Source: JBKQVT01 sp963727245 (GTDB taxonomy: Bacteria; Planctomycetota; Planctomycetia; Pirellulales; Thermoguttaceae). Taken from it: 64,000 nt of DNA. How positions within the stretch are numbered: position 1 is the first letter of the stretch; the number at the start of each line of letters is the position of its first letter. The notes beneath the pieces are model-generated. The model had not been told where the DNA came from. It ran no database searches and saw only the letters and a program-made list of their open reading frames with translations. The translations under genes and the position numbers were made by a program. The stretch spans positions 124,001 to 188,000 of the forward strand of contig CAVSFO010000018.1 of assembly GCA_963727245.1 (NCBI GenBank), read 5' to 3'. Shown here one piece after another: positions 56,283 through 64,000 of this stretch.

Positions 56283-56305
56283 AGCGGAGAGGACAGGATT
56301 CGAAC
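56283..56305. other. attR within the 3' end of tRNA-Ser
   Basis: AGCGGAGAGGACAGGA, then TT and CGAAC: the T-arm/acceptor part of tRNA-Ser(GCT), repeated as attL at 47113-47135. Integration here keeps the tRNA complete. Confidence 0.75.
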
Positions 56306-56371
56306 CTGCGGACCAGTTTCCCGGTCACGGATTTAGCAAACCCGCGCTTTCGACCACTCAGCCACCTCTCC
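56285..56371 (-). tRNA. tRNA-Ser(GCT)
   Basis: 87 nt with acceptor stem GGAGAGG/CCTCTCC and discriminator G. The anticodon loop TTGCTAA (anticodon GCT) sits on a CGGGT/ATCCG stem. A long variable arm (GACCGGGAAACTGGTC type) and T-loop GGTTCGAATCC complete it. The 3' CCA is not encoded. It reads AGC/AGT codons and is the integration target of the element. Confidence 0.93.
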
Positions 56372-57061
56372 AAGTCCTCATAGCATGAGGATGATTGACC
56401 TTTCGCAACGCCTGGCTGCGACGCCCCCGGCTAGCCTTCGGGGCCTCGCGAAGGGTCCGCTCTCCATGCCAAGGAACACCCATAAGGATACCACAAAAGA
56501 CGGCCACAACAAGTCTCCCGAGCCGGTCAAGCCCTCTCTCGACTTCCCGCTGCTGGGCCACCGCACCCCGCCATGGCCCCCGGCCTTCGTCCTGGAAGCG
56601 GCCGGTGCTGAACGATGCCTTTGCACGACCGACTGGCGGCCAACGCCATAGGGCGCAACAGACCGCACCACGGGCGGCAAGGCAGGGCAGACGCGGCTTT
56701 GCGTGGTGGATCCGTGCAGACGGCAACCTCCCGGCTGCCGGCGATTGATGCCTCTGTTGGAGTTCACAACCCCCCCTCGCTTCAATTGCTTGACAGTTCC
56801 GTCTGATCCTGGTAGATTAGGGGGGTTAATTCTAACCGTTGGAAAACGCGGGGCAAGTTGCCCGGAGGCAGCGTTTAGTTTCGTAAAAGGGGAGCGCGGC
56901 GGGCATTCGATGCCCGTGGATTTGTCGGGTGCGTTCTCATCTTGATCTTGGCTCGGCTGCCGGAGCCGATCTCGTGCCGCTGCTGCGTGGCGGAGATTTT
57001 CCGCCGATCCGCCGGGCCGCAGAAGCTGAGGCCGTTGAACTTGAGTTTGGAGAGAACCACC
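56372..57061. other. Intergenic region upstream of the second PEP-CTERM gene
   Basis: No supported gene; long frames here are Arg/Pro-rich shadows without ribosome sites. The region holds the promoter at 56790-56818 (listed) and a leader of about 235 nt whose GGGCAA/TTGCCC repeats near 56850 could form small hairpins. Confidence 0.4.
56790..56818 (+). promoter_or_regulatory. Sigma70-type promoter of the PEP-CTERM gene at 57062
   Basis: A perfect -35 TTGACA (56790-56795) and -10 TAGATT (56813-56818, 4 of 6) are spaced by 17 bp. Confidence 0.55.
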
Positions 57062-59342
57062 ATGCGATCCTTCGTCCGGCTCTGGGGCATTGCCACGGCG
57101 GCGATTCTCCTCCTATCTTCGCCGCCGGTCCTTGCCGACGTCACCTGGACCCTTGCGACGACCGGGGACTGGTCGGTGCCGACAAACTGGAGCGGCGGGG
57201 CCGTGCCGACCCTCAGCGACGCCGCCTACATCCTAAGCGGCACGGTGGCCATCACCACGACCTGAGACGTTTGCAGCATCCTTTCCGTTGACGGTAGCAC
57301 GGGGGGCGGATCCGTCCAAATGACAGCCGGGAGCCTCGCCGTGAGTGGTTCCAACTACATCGGCGAAATCGTGGGCGGCTCCGGCACGGGGAGTTTCGCG
57401 CAATCGGGTGGAACCAATTCCTGCGCCATCCAGCCTGTATCTCGGCTACAGTTCCGGGAGCAGCGGGACCTACAGCCTGAGCGGTGTGGGCCTGTTGTCC
57501 ACGGGTTGGGTGTCCGTTGGTGAGTCCGGCTCGGGCAACTTCACGCAGACGGGTGGGACTTGTACGGTTTCCTCGCACGAAGTCCTCGCTCTCGGCTACA
57601 ACGCTGGCGGCTGCGGCACCTACAGCCTCAGCGGTTCCGGGCACTTGTCCACGTGGCAGGAATGGGTGGGCTTCTCCGGGACCGGAACCTTCGCGCAAGC
57701 CGGCGGGTCGAACACCGCCTACGACTCCATCATTCTCGGTTACAACGCCGGCAGCAGCGGGACCTACAGCCTCAGCGGGACGGGCCTGTTGTCGGCGTGG
57801 TACGATAGTGAATTCGTGGGGTTGTCCGGCACGGGGAACTTCACGCAGTCCGGCGGCACCAACGACATCTCTGGCTATCTCTTCCTCGGTTCGGGCTCCG
57901 GCAGCAGCGGGACCTACACCTTAAGCGGCGCGGGGCAATTGTCCGCGTTGTTTGAAATCGTCGGCAATTCCGGCACCGGGAGCTTCACGCAGTCCGGCGG
58001 GACCAGCGTGGCCGGCCTCTACCTGAATATTGGCGATGACTTCGGCGGAATCGGCGGCTACAGTCTCAGCGGCTTCGGCCTGTTGACCGCAGAGACTGAG
58101 TACGTGGGTAACGCCGGCATGGGGAACTTCACGCAGTCCGGCGGCACCAATGACATCTTTGGTGGTCTCGAACTCGGTCGAGTCCTTGCCGGCAGCGGAA
58201 CCTATAACCTCAACGGCGGAACGCTCATCCTCTCCGCACTTAGCAGTGGGTCCGGGACCGCCGCCTTCAACTTCGGCGGCGGAACGCTCCAGGCAGGCGG
58301 ATCCTTCACCACCACCGTGCCCATGACCTTGACGGGAAGCGGCGCGAACGCCACCGTCGATACCGCCGGCAATACCGTGACCCTTTCCGGGTCACTTTCC
58401 GGTCCCGGCGGACTAACGAAGACCGACAGCGGCACCCTGGTCCTCGCCGCCGCCAACACGTACACCGGCGGTACGACGGTCAGCGCCGGCACGTTACAAC
58501 TAAATAACACCCTGGCCGCGCAGAACAGCACCGTCACCGTCAACGCCGACAATGGCCTGGCATTCGGCCCGGGCGTTACCGCCCCGACCATCGGCGGCCT
58601 GGCGGGCAACGGCAAAGTGAACCTCGCCACTACCGACGCGTCGCCGCTGCCAGTGGCCTTGACTACCGGCGGCAATAATGCCAACACGACCTATTCCGGG
58701 ACGCTGAGCGGCAGCGGCGGCCTGACCAAGGTGGGTGCCGGCGTGCTGATCCTTGCCGGGTCGAATCTCTACAGCGGCGGCACGGAAGTCGAGAACGGCA
58801 CACTGGTGGCCGCCAACGGCGCCAACGGCTCGGCCACCGGCAGCGGCAACGTCACCGTCAGCGGCGGCACCCTGGCCAGCGACCCGACTAACGGCGGCTC
58901 GATCTCGGGCGGCGTACAGGCGGGCTGCAACGCCTCCGTCATCGCCCCCGGCGGCGTCGGCTCTGTCGGCAGCTTGACCATCGGCGGCTTGACCACCGCC
59001 TCGAACATGACCCTCAACTTCGATTTGGCCGCGCCCGGCGGCAGTGGCGATCTGTTGACGATCATCAATGGGCTGACCGTGGCCCAGAACACTGCCATCA
59101 CGTTCGGCACGAATCCCACCACGGTCGGCGAATACCGGCTGATCGGCGGCAACTTTGGCACGCCCCCGCTCGGCTACTTCATTCTTCCTTCGGCGCCAAC
59201 GGGGATGGCGTACTCGTTGTCCACGACCGAAGACCCGGGCTTCATCGACCTCGACGTGGCTCCCGAGCCCTCGACGCTGGCCCTGCTGGCCGTCGCCGCC
59301 GTCGGGCTGCTCGGCTGTCTGTGGCGGCGGAAGCGGACCTAG
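57062..59342 (+). CDS. PEP-CTERM protein with Gly-rich repeats, interrupted by a stop and a frame change
   Basis: About 760 residues if joined. It starts at ATG 57062 with a signal peptide (LWGIATAAILLLSSPPVLA) and a W-T/NWSGG entry module like that of the giant protein. An in-frame TGA at 57263-57265 interrupts it, but the same frame continues coherently (VCSILSVDGS) until about 57430, where it moves to another frame. Then follow about six repeats of the type GTGNFTQSGGTNDI / GTYSLSGxGxL, then beta-strand repeats, and a C-terminal tag APEPSTLALLAV...LWRRKR. The tag marks it for exosortase sorting. A single substitution and indel would repair it, so this may be sequence error or an inactivated gene. 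Confidence 0.72.
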
Positions 59343-59572
59343 TTCTACTGCGCAAGAACGGCAGTCGAAAATGGGGACTGGCTCCGTCGCCTCATTAACG
59401 CGCTGCGTGATAAAACGGCCTCCGGCGACGGTGCCTGTCCCCTTTTTCGACGAACCACCACTGCGGAAAAAGGGGACAGGCACCGTGGCGGCATCGTTTC
59501 TCCTCGCGCAGCACCGAGTTTGCGCCACGGAGCCAGTCCCCATTTTCCGCGAACCTTGCGCAGTAGAACTAG
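59339..59572. repeat. 234-bp fold-back element with three nested perfect stems
   Basis: Outer arms of 18 bp (59339-59356 with 59555-59572), second arms of 21 bp (59367-59387 with 59527-59547) and inner arms of 20 bp (59428-59447 with 59467-59486) pair perfectly. The outer arm includes the stop codon of the PEP-CTERM gene. The motifs GGGGACTGGCTCCGT and GGGGACAGGCACCGT are those of REP-like elements mobilised by IS200-like (RAYT) transposases. No transposase is nearby, so it would be a non-autonomous copy; it could also end transcription. Confidence 0.75.
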
Positions 59573-59664
59573 TGCGTCGGGCAGAAAAGTCGCTTTCCGC
59601 CAGGCAGTCCCACCCGCTGCCACGGTGGGCTTTTCTTGCCCATCGTGAATTTCTCGCCAGGTGC

Positions 59665-60093
59665 TCACTTGCCTTCAGCGGCGTGGGAGCACGGCACCCA
59701 GCCGTCGCTGGAGGCCGCCGGTTGCCATGCCTGCGGCTGCGACGATTCGGGCACAAACGGCGAAGGCGGCCGCGATGGTGAAGGCGGCGAGGGCGACTGC
59801 GGCTCAGAGGGCGATTGAGGCGCGGGCTCCGACCGCGGCGGCGGGGCCGGCGTCAGCTCGGCCTGAGGGCTTTCGCTCTCCGGGACAACTTCGCCTTCAG
59901 CCGCCGTCGGCTGCATCTCCGGCCCGACGGCCGGCGAGAGGATCGAACCGGTGCGCACGTCCTGGGCACACGGCGGATGCGTCCCTCCGCAGTAGACCGG
60001 TCCGCAGCAGTCCAGAGGGTTTTCTCCCATCCGGCAGCCCATCGTCGCGGCCAGCAGGGCCACCAGCGTCACGGCAAACGTCGCGCGAAGCAT
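59665..60093 (-). CDS. Proline-rich lipoprotein
   Basis: 142 residues. The lipobox ATMGC places the lipidated Cys at residue 20. A short Cys-rich part follows (CCGPVYCGGTHPPC), then a long Pro/Ser/Glu-rich, apparently unstructured region to the end. Start supported by AGGAAAGGG. Such lipoproteins with Pro-rich tails are common in planctomycete envelopes; function unknown. It is divergent from the sod gene region. Confidence 0.72.
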   Translation of the reverse strand: MLRATFAVTLVALLAATMGCRMGENPLDCCGPVYCGGTHPPCAQDVRTGSILSPAVGPEMQPTAAEGEVVPESESPQAELTPAPPPRSEPAPQSPSEPQSPSPPSPSRPPSPFVPESSQPQAWQPAASSDGWVPCSHAAEGK

Positions 60094-60142
60094 GTGAGGA
60101 CCCTTTCCTCTCGGCCGAAAATGCTTAGAGAACTTGGGGACT

Positions 60143-60172
60143 GTCCCAATTTTCGTCCGACGAAAATGGGAC
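60143..60172. repeat. REP-like hairpin
   Basis: GTCCCAATTTTCGTC (60143-60157) pairs with GACGAAAATGGGAC (60159-60172) with one bulge. Flanking GGGGACTG and GGGTACCCC echo the motifs of the fold-back element at 59339. Nothing else was found in 60173-60535. Confidence 0.55.
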
Positions 60173-60535
60173 CGGGTACCCCCTGGGTGCCTTCTTTACC
60201 CGGGATGAGACGCAACGATATTTTCGACCAAAAAGATTGCCTAACCCGCAATGTTTTCCACCGGCGAAGCCGAAAACGCTCGGCTGAGGAGAAAACGGCA
60301 CCACGAGACAACCACCCAGTTTACTACAGTTATCTATTTTCACTCGGTCCGAGCTGGACAGTTCCGGGCGAATGGTCACTCGGCCCCTTGCCTTTCTCGG
60401 GTCGCGGACTATTATTTGGGGGCTCGTTCTGTCCAGGCACGCGACGTAATCGCGATTCCGGACAAGCCGTCCACTAATCCTGGTTTTCCGGTAGCTGCCA
60501 CACGGAGCTTCGCGCCCCTCGCGCAACGAACAGGA

Positions 60536-60679
60536 CTCGCGCAGAGACGCCGAGCCGCGGGGCAGGGACGCAGTGAAGAAGCGATAAGGTGTCCGAGAAT
60601 GCTCTTGGTTTCGAAGCAGCCTGAGCCGACGACACTTTCCCGTCCTCTGCTTCTCTGCGTCACTGCGCCGCTGCGCGAG
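60536..60679. repeat. Imperfect inverted repeat of the CTCGCGCAGAGACGC type
   Basis: CTCGCGCAGAGACGCC at 60536-60551 and the roughly complementary segment ending GCGCGAG at 60679 frame about 140 bp. A related motif, CTCGCGCGGAGACGCAGAG, recurs near 63197. Such motifs recur between genes in many genomes. Confidence 0.4.
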
Positions 60680-60762
60680 CCCCATTTTGAAGCGGAACGG
60701 GACCCTGTGCACGACTGCATTTTCCGCAACAGAAGCGACCTACTTTTCCAAAGGGGAATGCC

Positions 60763-61491
60763 ATGAAGCGACGCCAGTTCCTGTCCAGTTCGTTCGCTGT
60801 CGGCGCCGGACTGATGTTGGGCGGATCGACGGCCGATGCCGACCCGCCAAGCCCCAGCGCAACCCCCACTAACCCGCAGAAAGGAAACACCGTTATGGCC
60901 TTCGAACAACCCAATCTCCCCTACGCGCTGGATGCCCTGCGTCCGTTCCTTTCCGAGGAACAGATGATGTACCACTACAAGAAGCACCAGGCGGCCTATT
61001 TCAAGAACCTGAACGGGTTGGTGGAGAACAAGCCGGAAGCCAGCCTGCCGCTGCGGGAGGTCGTCGAGAAAGCGGCGCCCGGGCCGCTTTTCAACAATTC
61101 CGCCCAGGCCTGGAACCACACGTTCTTTTGGAACAGCATGTCGCCCGAGGGAGGCGGTCAGCCCACCGGCGAGTTGCTCAGTGCCATCGTGCGGGCGTTC
61201 GGCAGTTTCGACGCCTTCAAGAAGGATTTTGGCGACACGGCCGCCAAGCTGTTCGGTTCCGGCTGGACCTGGCTGGCCGCCGATCCGGACGGCAAGCTCG
61301 AGATCATGCCGCTGCCCAATGCCGACACGCCCTTGAAGCACGGCCGCGAGCCGGTGCTGACCTTGGACGTGTGGGAGCACGCCTATTACATCGACTACCG
61401 CAACGAGCGTCCGCGTTTCATCGCGGGCTTTTGGAGCAAGGCGAACTGGGACTTTGCGGCCAAGTCGTACGCCGCCAGGCCGGCAAAGTAA
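60763..61491 (+). CDS. sodB: Fe-type superoxide dismutase with Tat-like signal and second in-frame start
   Basis: 242 residues from ATG 60763 (AAGGGGA upstream). The start MKRRQFLSSSFAVGAGLML has a twin-arginine-type motif and hydrophobic core. Residues 45-242 are a complete Fe-SOD: ligands H71, H119, D202 and H206, with the Fe-type Gln at residue 115 (SAQAWNHTFFW) and DVWEHAYYIDYRN. It converts superoxide to peroxide and oxygen. A second start at 60895 (M45) has its own Shine-Dalgarno AAAGGAAAC and gives a 198-residue protein, the usual SOD length, so both exported and cytoplasmic forms are possible. Confidence 0.9.
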   Translation: MKRRQFLSSSFAVGAGLMLGGSTADADPPSPSATPTNPQKGNTVMAFEQPNLPYALDALRPFLSEEQMMYHYKKHQAAYFKNLNGLVENKPEASLPLREVVEKAAPGPLFNNSAQAWNHTFFWNSMSPEGGGQPTGELLSAIVRAFGSFDAFKKDFGDTAAKLFGSGWTWLAADPDGKLEIMPLPNADTPLKHGREPVLTLDVWEHAYYIDYRNERPRFIAGFWSKANWDFAAKSYAARPAK

Positions 61492-61978
61492 AGCAGCGAC
61501 CGGCGGGGACGGCGCCGGATAAAGAATCATGCACCGCCGGGGACGATGCCTGGAAGCATGGCCCCGTTCCCTTCCAGCCCCCCGGCGAGGGCAACAAACT
61601 CCGCCGCTCCCGGCCGCGAACAAGACGCCCGTGCTGCCGGGGGCGTTGTCTGTCCGATGGTAGATTTCCCGGCACAATCGGGAAAGTGGCCGTGGCACTG
61701 CCTGTCGGCGCGGTGTCCAGGTGGGCCCTGCCGTCCCTTTTCCATGGTCGCGGTGAGACACCATGAATTTCGCCTCGGAAAATATTAACATTTTGCTTCT
61801 CCGGGCTGGCAGAGGTGTACAATTACGGTAGCGTAACGGCTAGTGGTGCGGCAGAACCCGCGAGAGTCCGATTCAGGGCGTGCCAACTGCGGGGCTGTCC
61901 CGGCGTCTTTCGGGCAACCAGACGCCGGAGGCGAGCGGTTGGGCGCCTAAGATGGTTGTCATAAAAGGGGTAACAAAA
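61492..61978. other. Spacer and structured leader before the Gly/Tyr-rich gene
   Basis: No gene supported. A TACAAT box at 61818-61823 could be a -10 with a poorly spaced TTGCTT upstream. A hairpin with 8-bp arms CGGCGTCT (61901-61908) and AGACGCCG (61920-61927) lies in the leader, about 50 bp before the start at 61979. Confidence 0.4.
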
Positions 61979-63163
61979 ATGTCCTCGAGGCTGAAACTCT
62001 TTGGCGTCTGCTTGTTGACCGCTGCACTGGCGGCCATGATGTCCACGTCGGCCCTGGCCCATGGGGGCGGAGGTGGCGGTGGAGGTGGCGGAGGTGGAGG
62101 TGGAGGCCACGGGATGGGCGGCGGTGGCGGCGGCTGGGGTGGAGGCGGTGGCGGTTGGGGTGGCGGCGGAATGCACGCCATGTCCAGCGGCGCCTGGGGC
62201 GGCAGCAGCCACGGCTATGGCATGGGCCAGTCCCATGGCAATTACGGCAATTACGGCAACTATGGCCACTACGGCAACTATGGCCACTACGGCAACTATG
62301 GCCACTACGGCTTCGCCCATTATGGCGGCGAGTGGTGGAATCACGGTGGAAATTGGGGTTACTTCGGCCGCTACGGTTTCTGGCCGTACAACTGGTATCC
62401 CTGGTTCGCCTTCGGCTGGTGGCCCGGTTATTACGGCTACTATCCCTATTACTTCGATAATTATGGGATCCCCGGCTACGGCTATGGGGACTACGTGGCC
62501 GGTTACGAGACGTACCCTTACACGGCCGCGTATACCGCGCCCGCCGCTGAGAGCCCGGCTCCGATTGCGGCCGAGGAAAATGGGCCTGCGCAAGAAGGCG
62601 CGGGCGGCACGATCGGCCAGCAGTATCTGGCCGGCGCCCGCGATGCCTTCCATCAGGCCAATTACAGCGATGCGCTGCGGTTGGCGGGCCATGCGGCCGT
62701 GGAGACGCCGCGCAACGTGGACGTCCACAATTTGTTGATGATGGCGATGTTCGCCGCCGGCAACTATCGCGGGGCCACGATGGAAGCCCATGCCGCGGCC
62801 AGCCTGGGGCAGCCCATGCACTGGGACACGCTCTACGGCTTCTACGGCGACGTGAAGCCCTACACCGAGCAGCTTCGGGCCCTGGAGAAATTCGTAGCGG
62901 CGAACCCCTCGGACCCCGGCGCGCGGTTCCTGCTGGGCTACCAGTACCTCATGATGGGGCACAACGACGCGGCCAAGACTGAGCTGACCAAGTCCCTGCT
63001 CCAGGCCCCCAAGGACCGCCTGGCAGCCAACCTGCTGGTGCAGGTGGGCGGCACGGTCCCGGACTCGGTAAAGGTGATTCAGCAGCAGATGGAGAAGGAC
63101 TTGCCGAAGGCCGGCACGCCGCCGGTCCCGGGCAACGTCGCTCCAGTGCCGGCGAAGCCCTAA
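61979..63163 (+). CDS. Exported Gly/Tyr-rich protein with C-terminal TPR domain
   Basis: 394 residues from ATG 61979 (AAGGGG upstream). The signal peptide LKLFGVCLLTAALAAMMSTS ends at ALA. It is followed by a run of about 16 Gly and Gly-rich GGGW stretches, then NYGNYGHYG-type repeats and a Tyr/Trp/Gly-rich region to about residue 185. A short Pro/Ala linker leads to a C-terminal TPR-like domain (about residues 210-365: YLAGARDAFHQANYSDALRL, NPSDPGARFLLGYQYLMMGH). Inferred to be an envelope or extracellular protein; the low-complexity part may be sticky or matrix-forming. Function unknown. Confidence 0.82.
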   Translation: MSSRLKLFGVCLLTAALAAMMSTSALAHGGGGGGGGGGGGGGGHGMGGGGGGWGGGGGGWGGGGMHAMSSGAWGGSSHGYGMGQSHGNYGNYGNYGHYGNYGHYGNYGHYGFAHYGGEWWNHGGNWGYFGRYGFWPYNWYPWFAFGWWPGYYGYYPYYFDNYGIPGYGYGDYVAGYETYPYTAAYTAPAAESPAPIAAEENGPAQEGAGGTIGQQYLAGARDAFHQANYSDALRLAGHAAVETPRNVDVHNLLMMAMFAAGNYRGATMEAHAAASLGQPMHWDTLYGFYGDVKPYTEQLRALEKFVAANPSDPGARFLLGYQYLMMGHNDAAKTELTKSLLQAPKDRLAANLLVQVGGTVPDSVKVIQQQMEKDLPKAGTPPVPGNVAPVPAKP

Positions 63164-63250
63164 CGGTAGCGCGAAACTGGGGCAGCGAAGACAAGGACTC
63201 GCGCGGAGACGCAGAGTCGCGGAGAGAAAACGGCGGCAGGATTGCCGCGT

Positions 63251-63286
63251 AGGCCAGGCACGGGCGTGCCTGGCCTATTTTCTTTT
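63251..63286 (+). terminator. Intrinsic terminator after the Gly/Tyr-rich gene
   Basis: 12-bp arms AGGCCAGGCACG (63251-63262) and CGTGCCTGGCCT (63265-63276), with a tight loop, are followed by ATTTTCTTTT. It lies about 90 bp after the stop codon at 63163. Confidence 0.8.
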
Positions 63287-63414
63287 GGTATTCTGCCCTG
63301 TGCCACGGCTGTGCCAGCCGTGCTGAAGCCGGGCAAACCTCGTCCATTGCGTTTTGCCAGGCTCCTCCGCACGCCAATTGGCAAGTCCCCATCGACAGGG
63401 GGTCGGTAGGTGGC

Positions 63415-63439
63415 AGTATACGTCCCGCGGCGGTATACT
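63415..63439. promoter_or_regulatory. Inverted repeat upstream of the zinc-ribbon gene, possible operator
   Basis: AGTATAC (63415-63421) and GTATACT (63433-63439) are 7-bp arms with an 11-bp spacer, about 160 bp before the next start. The remaining bases of 63287-63598 show no gene. Confidence 0.3.
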
Positions 63440-63598
63440 CACTGTCACCTGGTTCCACCACTCCGGTGGACAATCAGAGTCGAACTGGGGAGGCAGTTCG
63501 TTTTTTGGGTTCGCAGCCGCCAGGCTTGCCAAGACTCGCTGCGTCCCGTTTCGACTGCGCTTCGACTTCTTTGGGTAACAACTCGGGAGGTATCCATT

Positions 63599-64000
63599 AT
63601 GTTCGTCATATTCGGATGGCCGAAACTCACAAGTGGCCGGCAGTCGCTTGGTGTCTATTGCAGCGCGTGCCAGCGAGACACTGTCCACAAAGCCTTCACC
63701 CAGCAATCATGGTTCAGTCTCTTCTTCATACCGATCATTCCAATTGGCGCAAAACAGCCGCACGCGATATGCAATATCTGCGGGCGAGACGCGCATGATC
63801 CAACCTCGACGCGGGCGGCATTGCAATGTATCCGGGCTGAAGTTTCGCCGTCCGTGGTCGGCGCTTCGCCGTTCTTGGTCGGCAGTGGGGCGACCCGGCC
63901 CAGCAGGCGCTGTCCTGCGTGCGCTGAGGACATTCTGCTGGAAGCGATCGTTTGCCGTTTTTGCGGACACAGCCTCTCAGCCGAGGAAGTTGCGCGGGCA
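63599..64000 (+). CDS. Zinc-ribbon protein, cut by the window end
   Basis: 134 codons, open from ATG 63599 to the last base; the stop lies outside. GGGAGG eight bases upstream gives a strong start. It begins MFVIFGWPKL and has one zinc ribbon (C21, C24, C58, C61) with a hydrophobic FSLFFIPIIPIG stretch between the pairs, a layout known from small planctomycete and actinobacterial zinc-ribbon proteins. A second ribbon follows (C105, C108, C119, C122 in CPACAEDILLEAIVCRFCG). Probably a metal-binding membrane-associated or protein-contact module; function unknown. Confidence 0.75.
   Translation, partial: MFVIFGWPKLTSGRQSLGVYCSACQRDTVHKAFTQQSWFSLFFIPIIPIGAKQPHAICNICGRDAHDPTSTRAALQCIRAEVSPSVVGASPFLVGSGATRPSRRCPACAEDILLEAIVCRFCGHSLSAEEVARA

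Larger units (their letters stand above)
47113..56305. mobile_element. 9.2-kb integrative element in tRNA-Ser(GCT)
   Basis: Bounded by a 23-nt direct repeat (47113-47135 and 56283-56305, 21 of 23 identical). The right copy is the 3' end of tRNA-Ser. The gene order next to the tRNA is typical of a planctomycete integrative element: two HTH mini-proteins, DUF3987 protein, Dam methyltransferase, XRE regulator and tyrosine integrase, mostly overlapping and on the plus strand. The left half carries cargo, mainly on the minus strand: HAF-repeat protein, zinc-ribbon membrane protein and an unknown protein. No structural phage or conjugation genes are seen, so it is a satellite-like or mobilisable island (inference). 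Confidence 0.8.

Noticed and set aside
56101..56388. Plus-strand frame containing ERTGFEPADQFPGHGFSKP
   Set aside because: This motif is the reverse complement of the tRNA-Ser gene translated; a known false gene-call artefact.
57263..57265. TGA as a possible selenocysteine codon
   Set aside because: No selenoprotein family, no SECIS-like hairpin, and a repeat surface protein is not a redox enzyme.
62229..62310. Short regular repeats in the Gly/Tyr region as a CRISPR array
   Set aside because: They are codon-phased coding repeats (NYGHYG) with no spacers and no cas genes.
61823..62962. 379-codon minus-strand frame, rich in Ala, Val, Ile and Pro
   Set aside because: Mirror of the Gly/Tyr-rich gene; low-complexity antisense with no ribosome site.

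Overview
The window looks like a chromosomal stretch of a GC-rich planctomycete, most likely Pirellulales-like. The evidence is two PEP-CTERM surface proteins, a DUF1559-type protein, a membrane-anchored leucine-rich-repeat protein, many tetratricopeptide (TPR) and Ig-like proteins, and planctomycete-style integrase, DUF3987 and Dam genes. This is inferred from gene content read by eye; no marker gene such as rRNA is present.

Layout. 1-5109: 3' part of a TPR protein. 6034-20681: one giant PEP-CTERM protein (about 4,880 aa) made of autotransporter-type beta-strand repeats and seven LamG-like domains, closed by a strong terminator. 21444-28425: an amino-acid permease, an FKBP-type isomerase, a four-gene minus-strand membrane/lipoprotein operon including a 54-aa gene, and an LRR protein. 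28858-46405: an eight-gene minus-strand operon of about 17.5 kb behind a good sigma70-type promoter at 46583-46611. It encodes a giant TPR/Ig-like protein, two more TPR proteins, a DUF4159 protein, ExbB, two ExbD proteins, a small membrane protein and an Ig-like protein. 47113-56305: an integrative element in tRNA-Ser(GCT), with 23-nt attL/attR repeats, integrase, two XRE/excisionase-type regulators plus a third HTH-like mini-protein, a DUF3987 protein, a Dam methyltransferase, and cargo (HAF-repeat protein, zinc-ribbon protein, unknown protein). 57062-64000: a second PEP-CTERM protein, a REP-like fold-back element, a proline-rich lipoprotein, an Fe-type superoxide dismutase with two possible starts, a Gly/Tyr-rich exported TPR protein, and a zinc-ribbon gene cut by the window end.

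The best candidate for an undescribed system is the ExbB/ExbD/DUF4159/TPR operon. ExbB and ExbD would use the proton motive force in the inner membrane, DUF4159 and the TPR proteins would be periplasmic or envelope partners, and an Ig-like module is shared by at least two of the products. This suggests a proton-driven envelope machine; its actual job is unknown.

Caution: nearly every long gene is broken by one or more single-base frame changes (15 counted, plus one in-frame stop), while the reading continues cleanly in another frame. I read these mainly as sequence or assembly indels, and give coordinates for the reconstructed genes.
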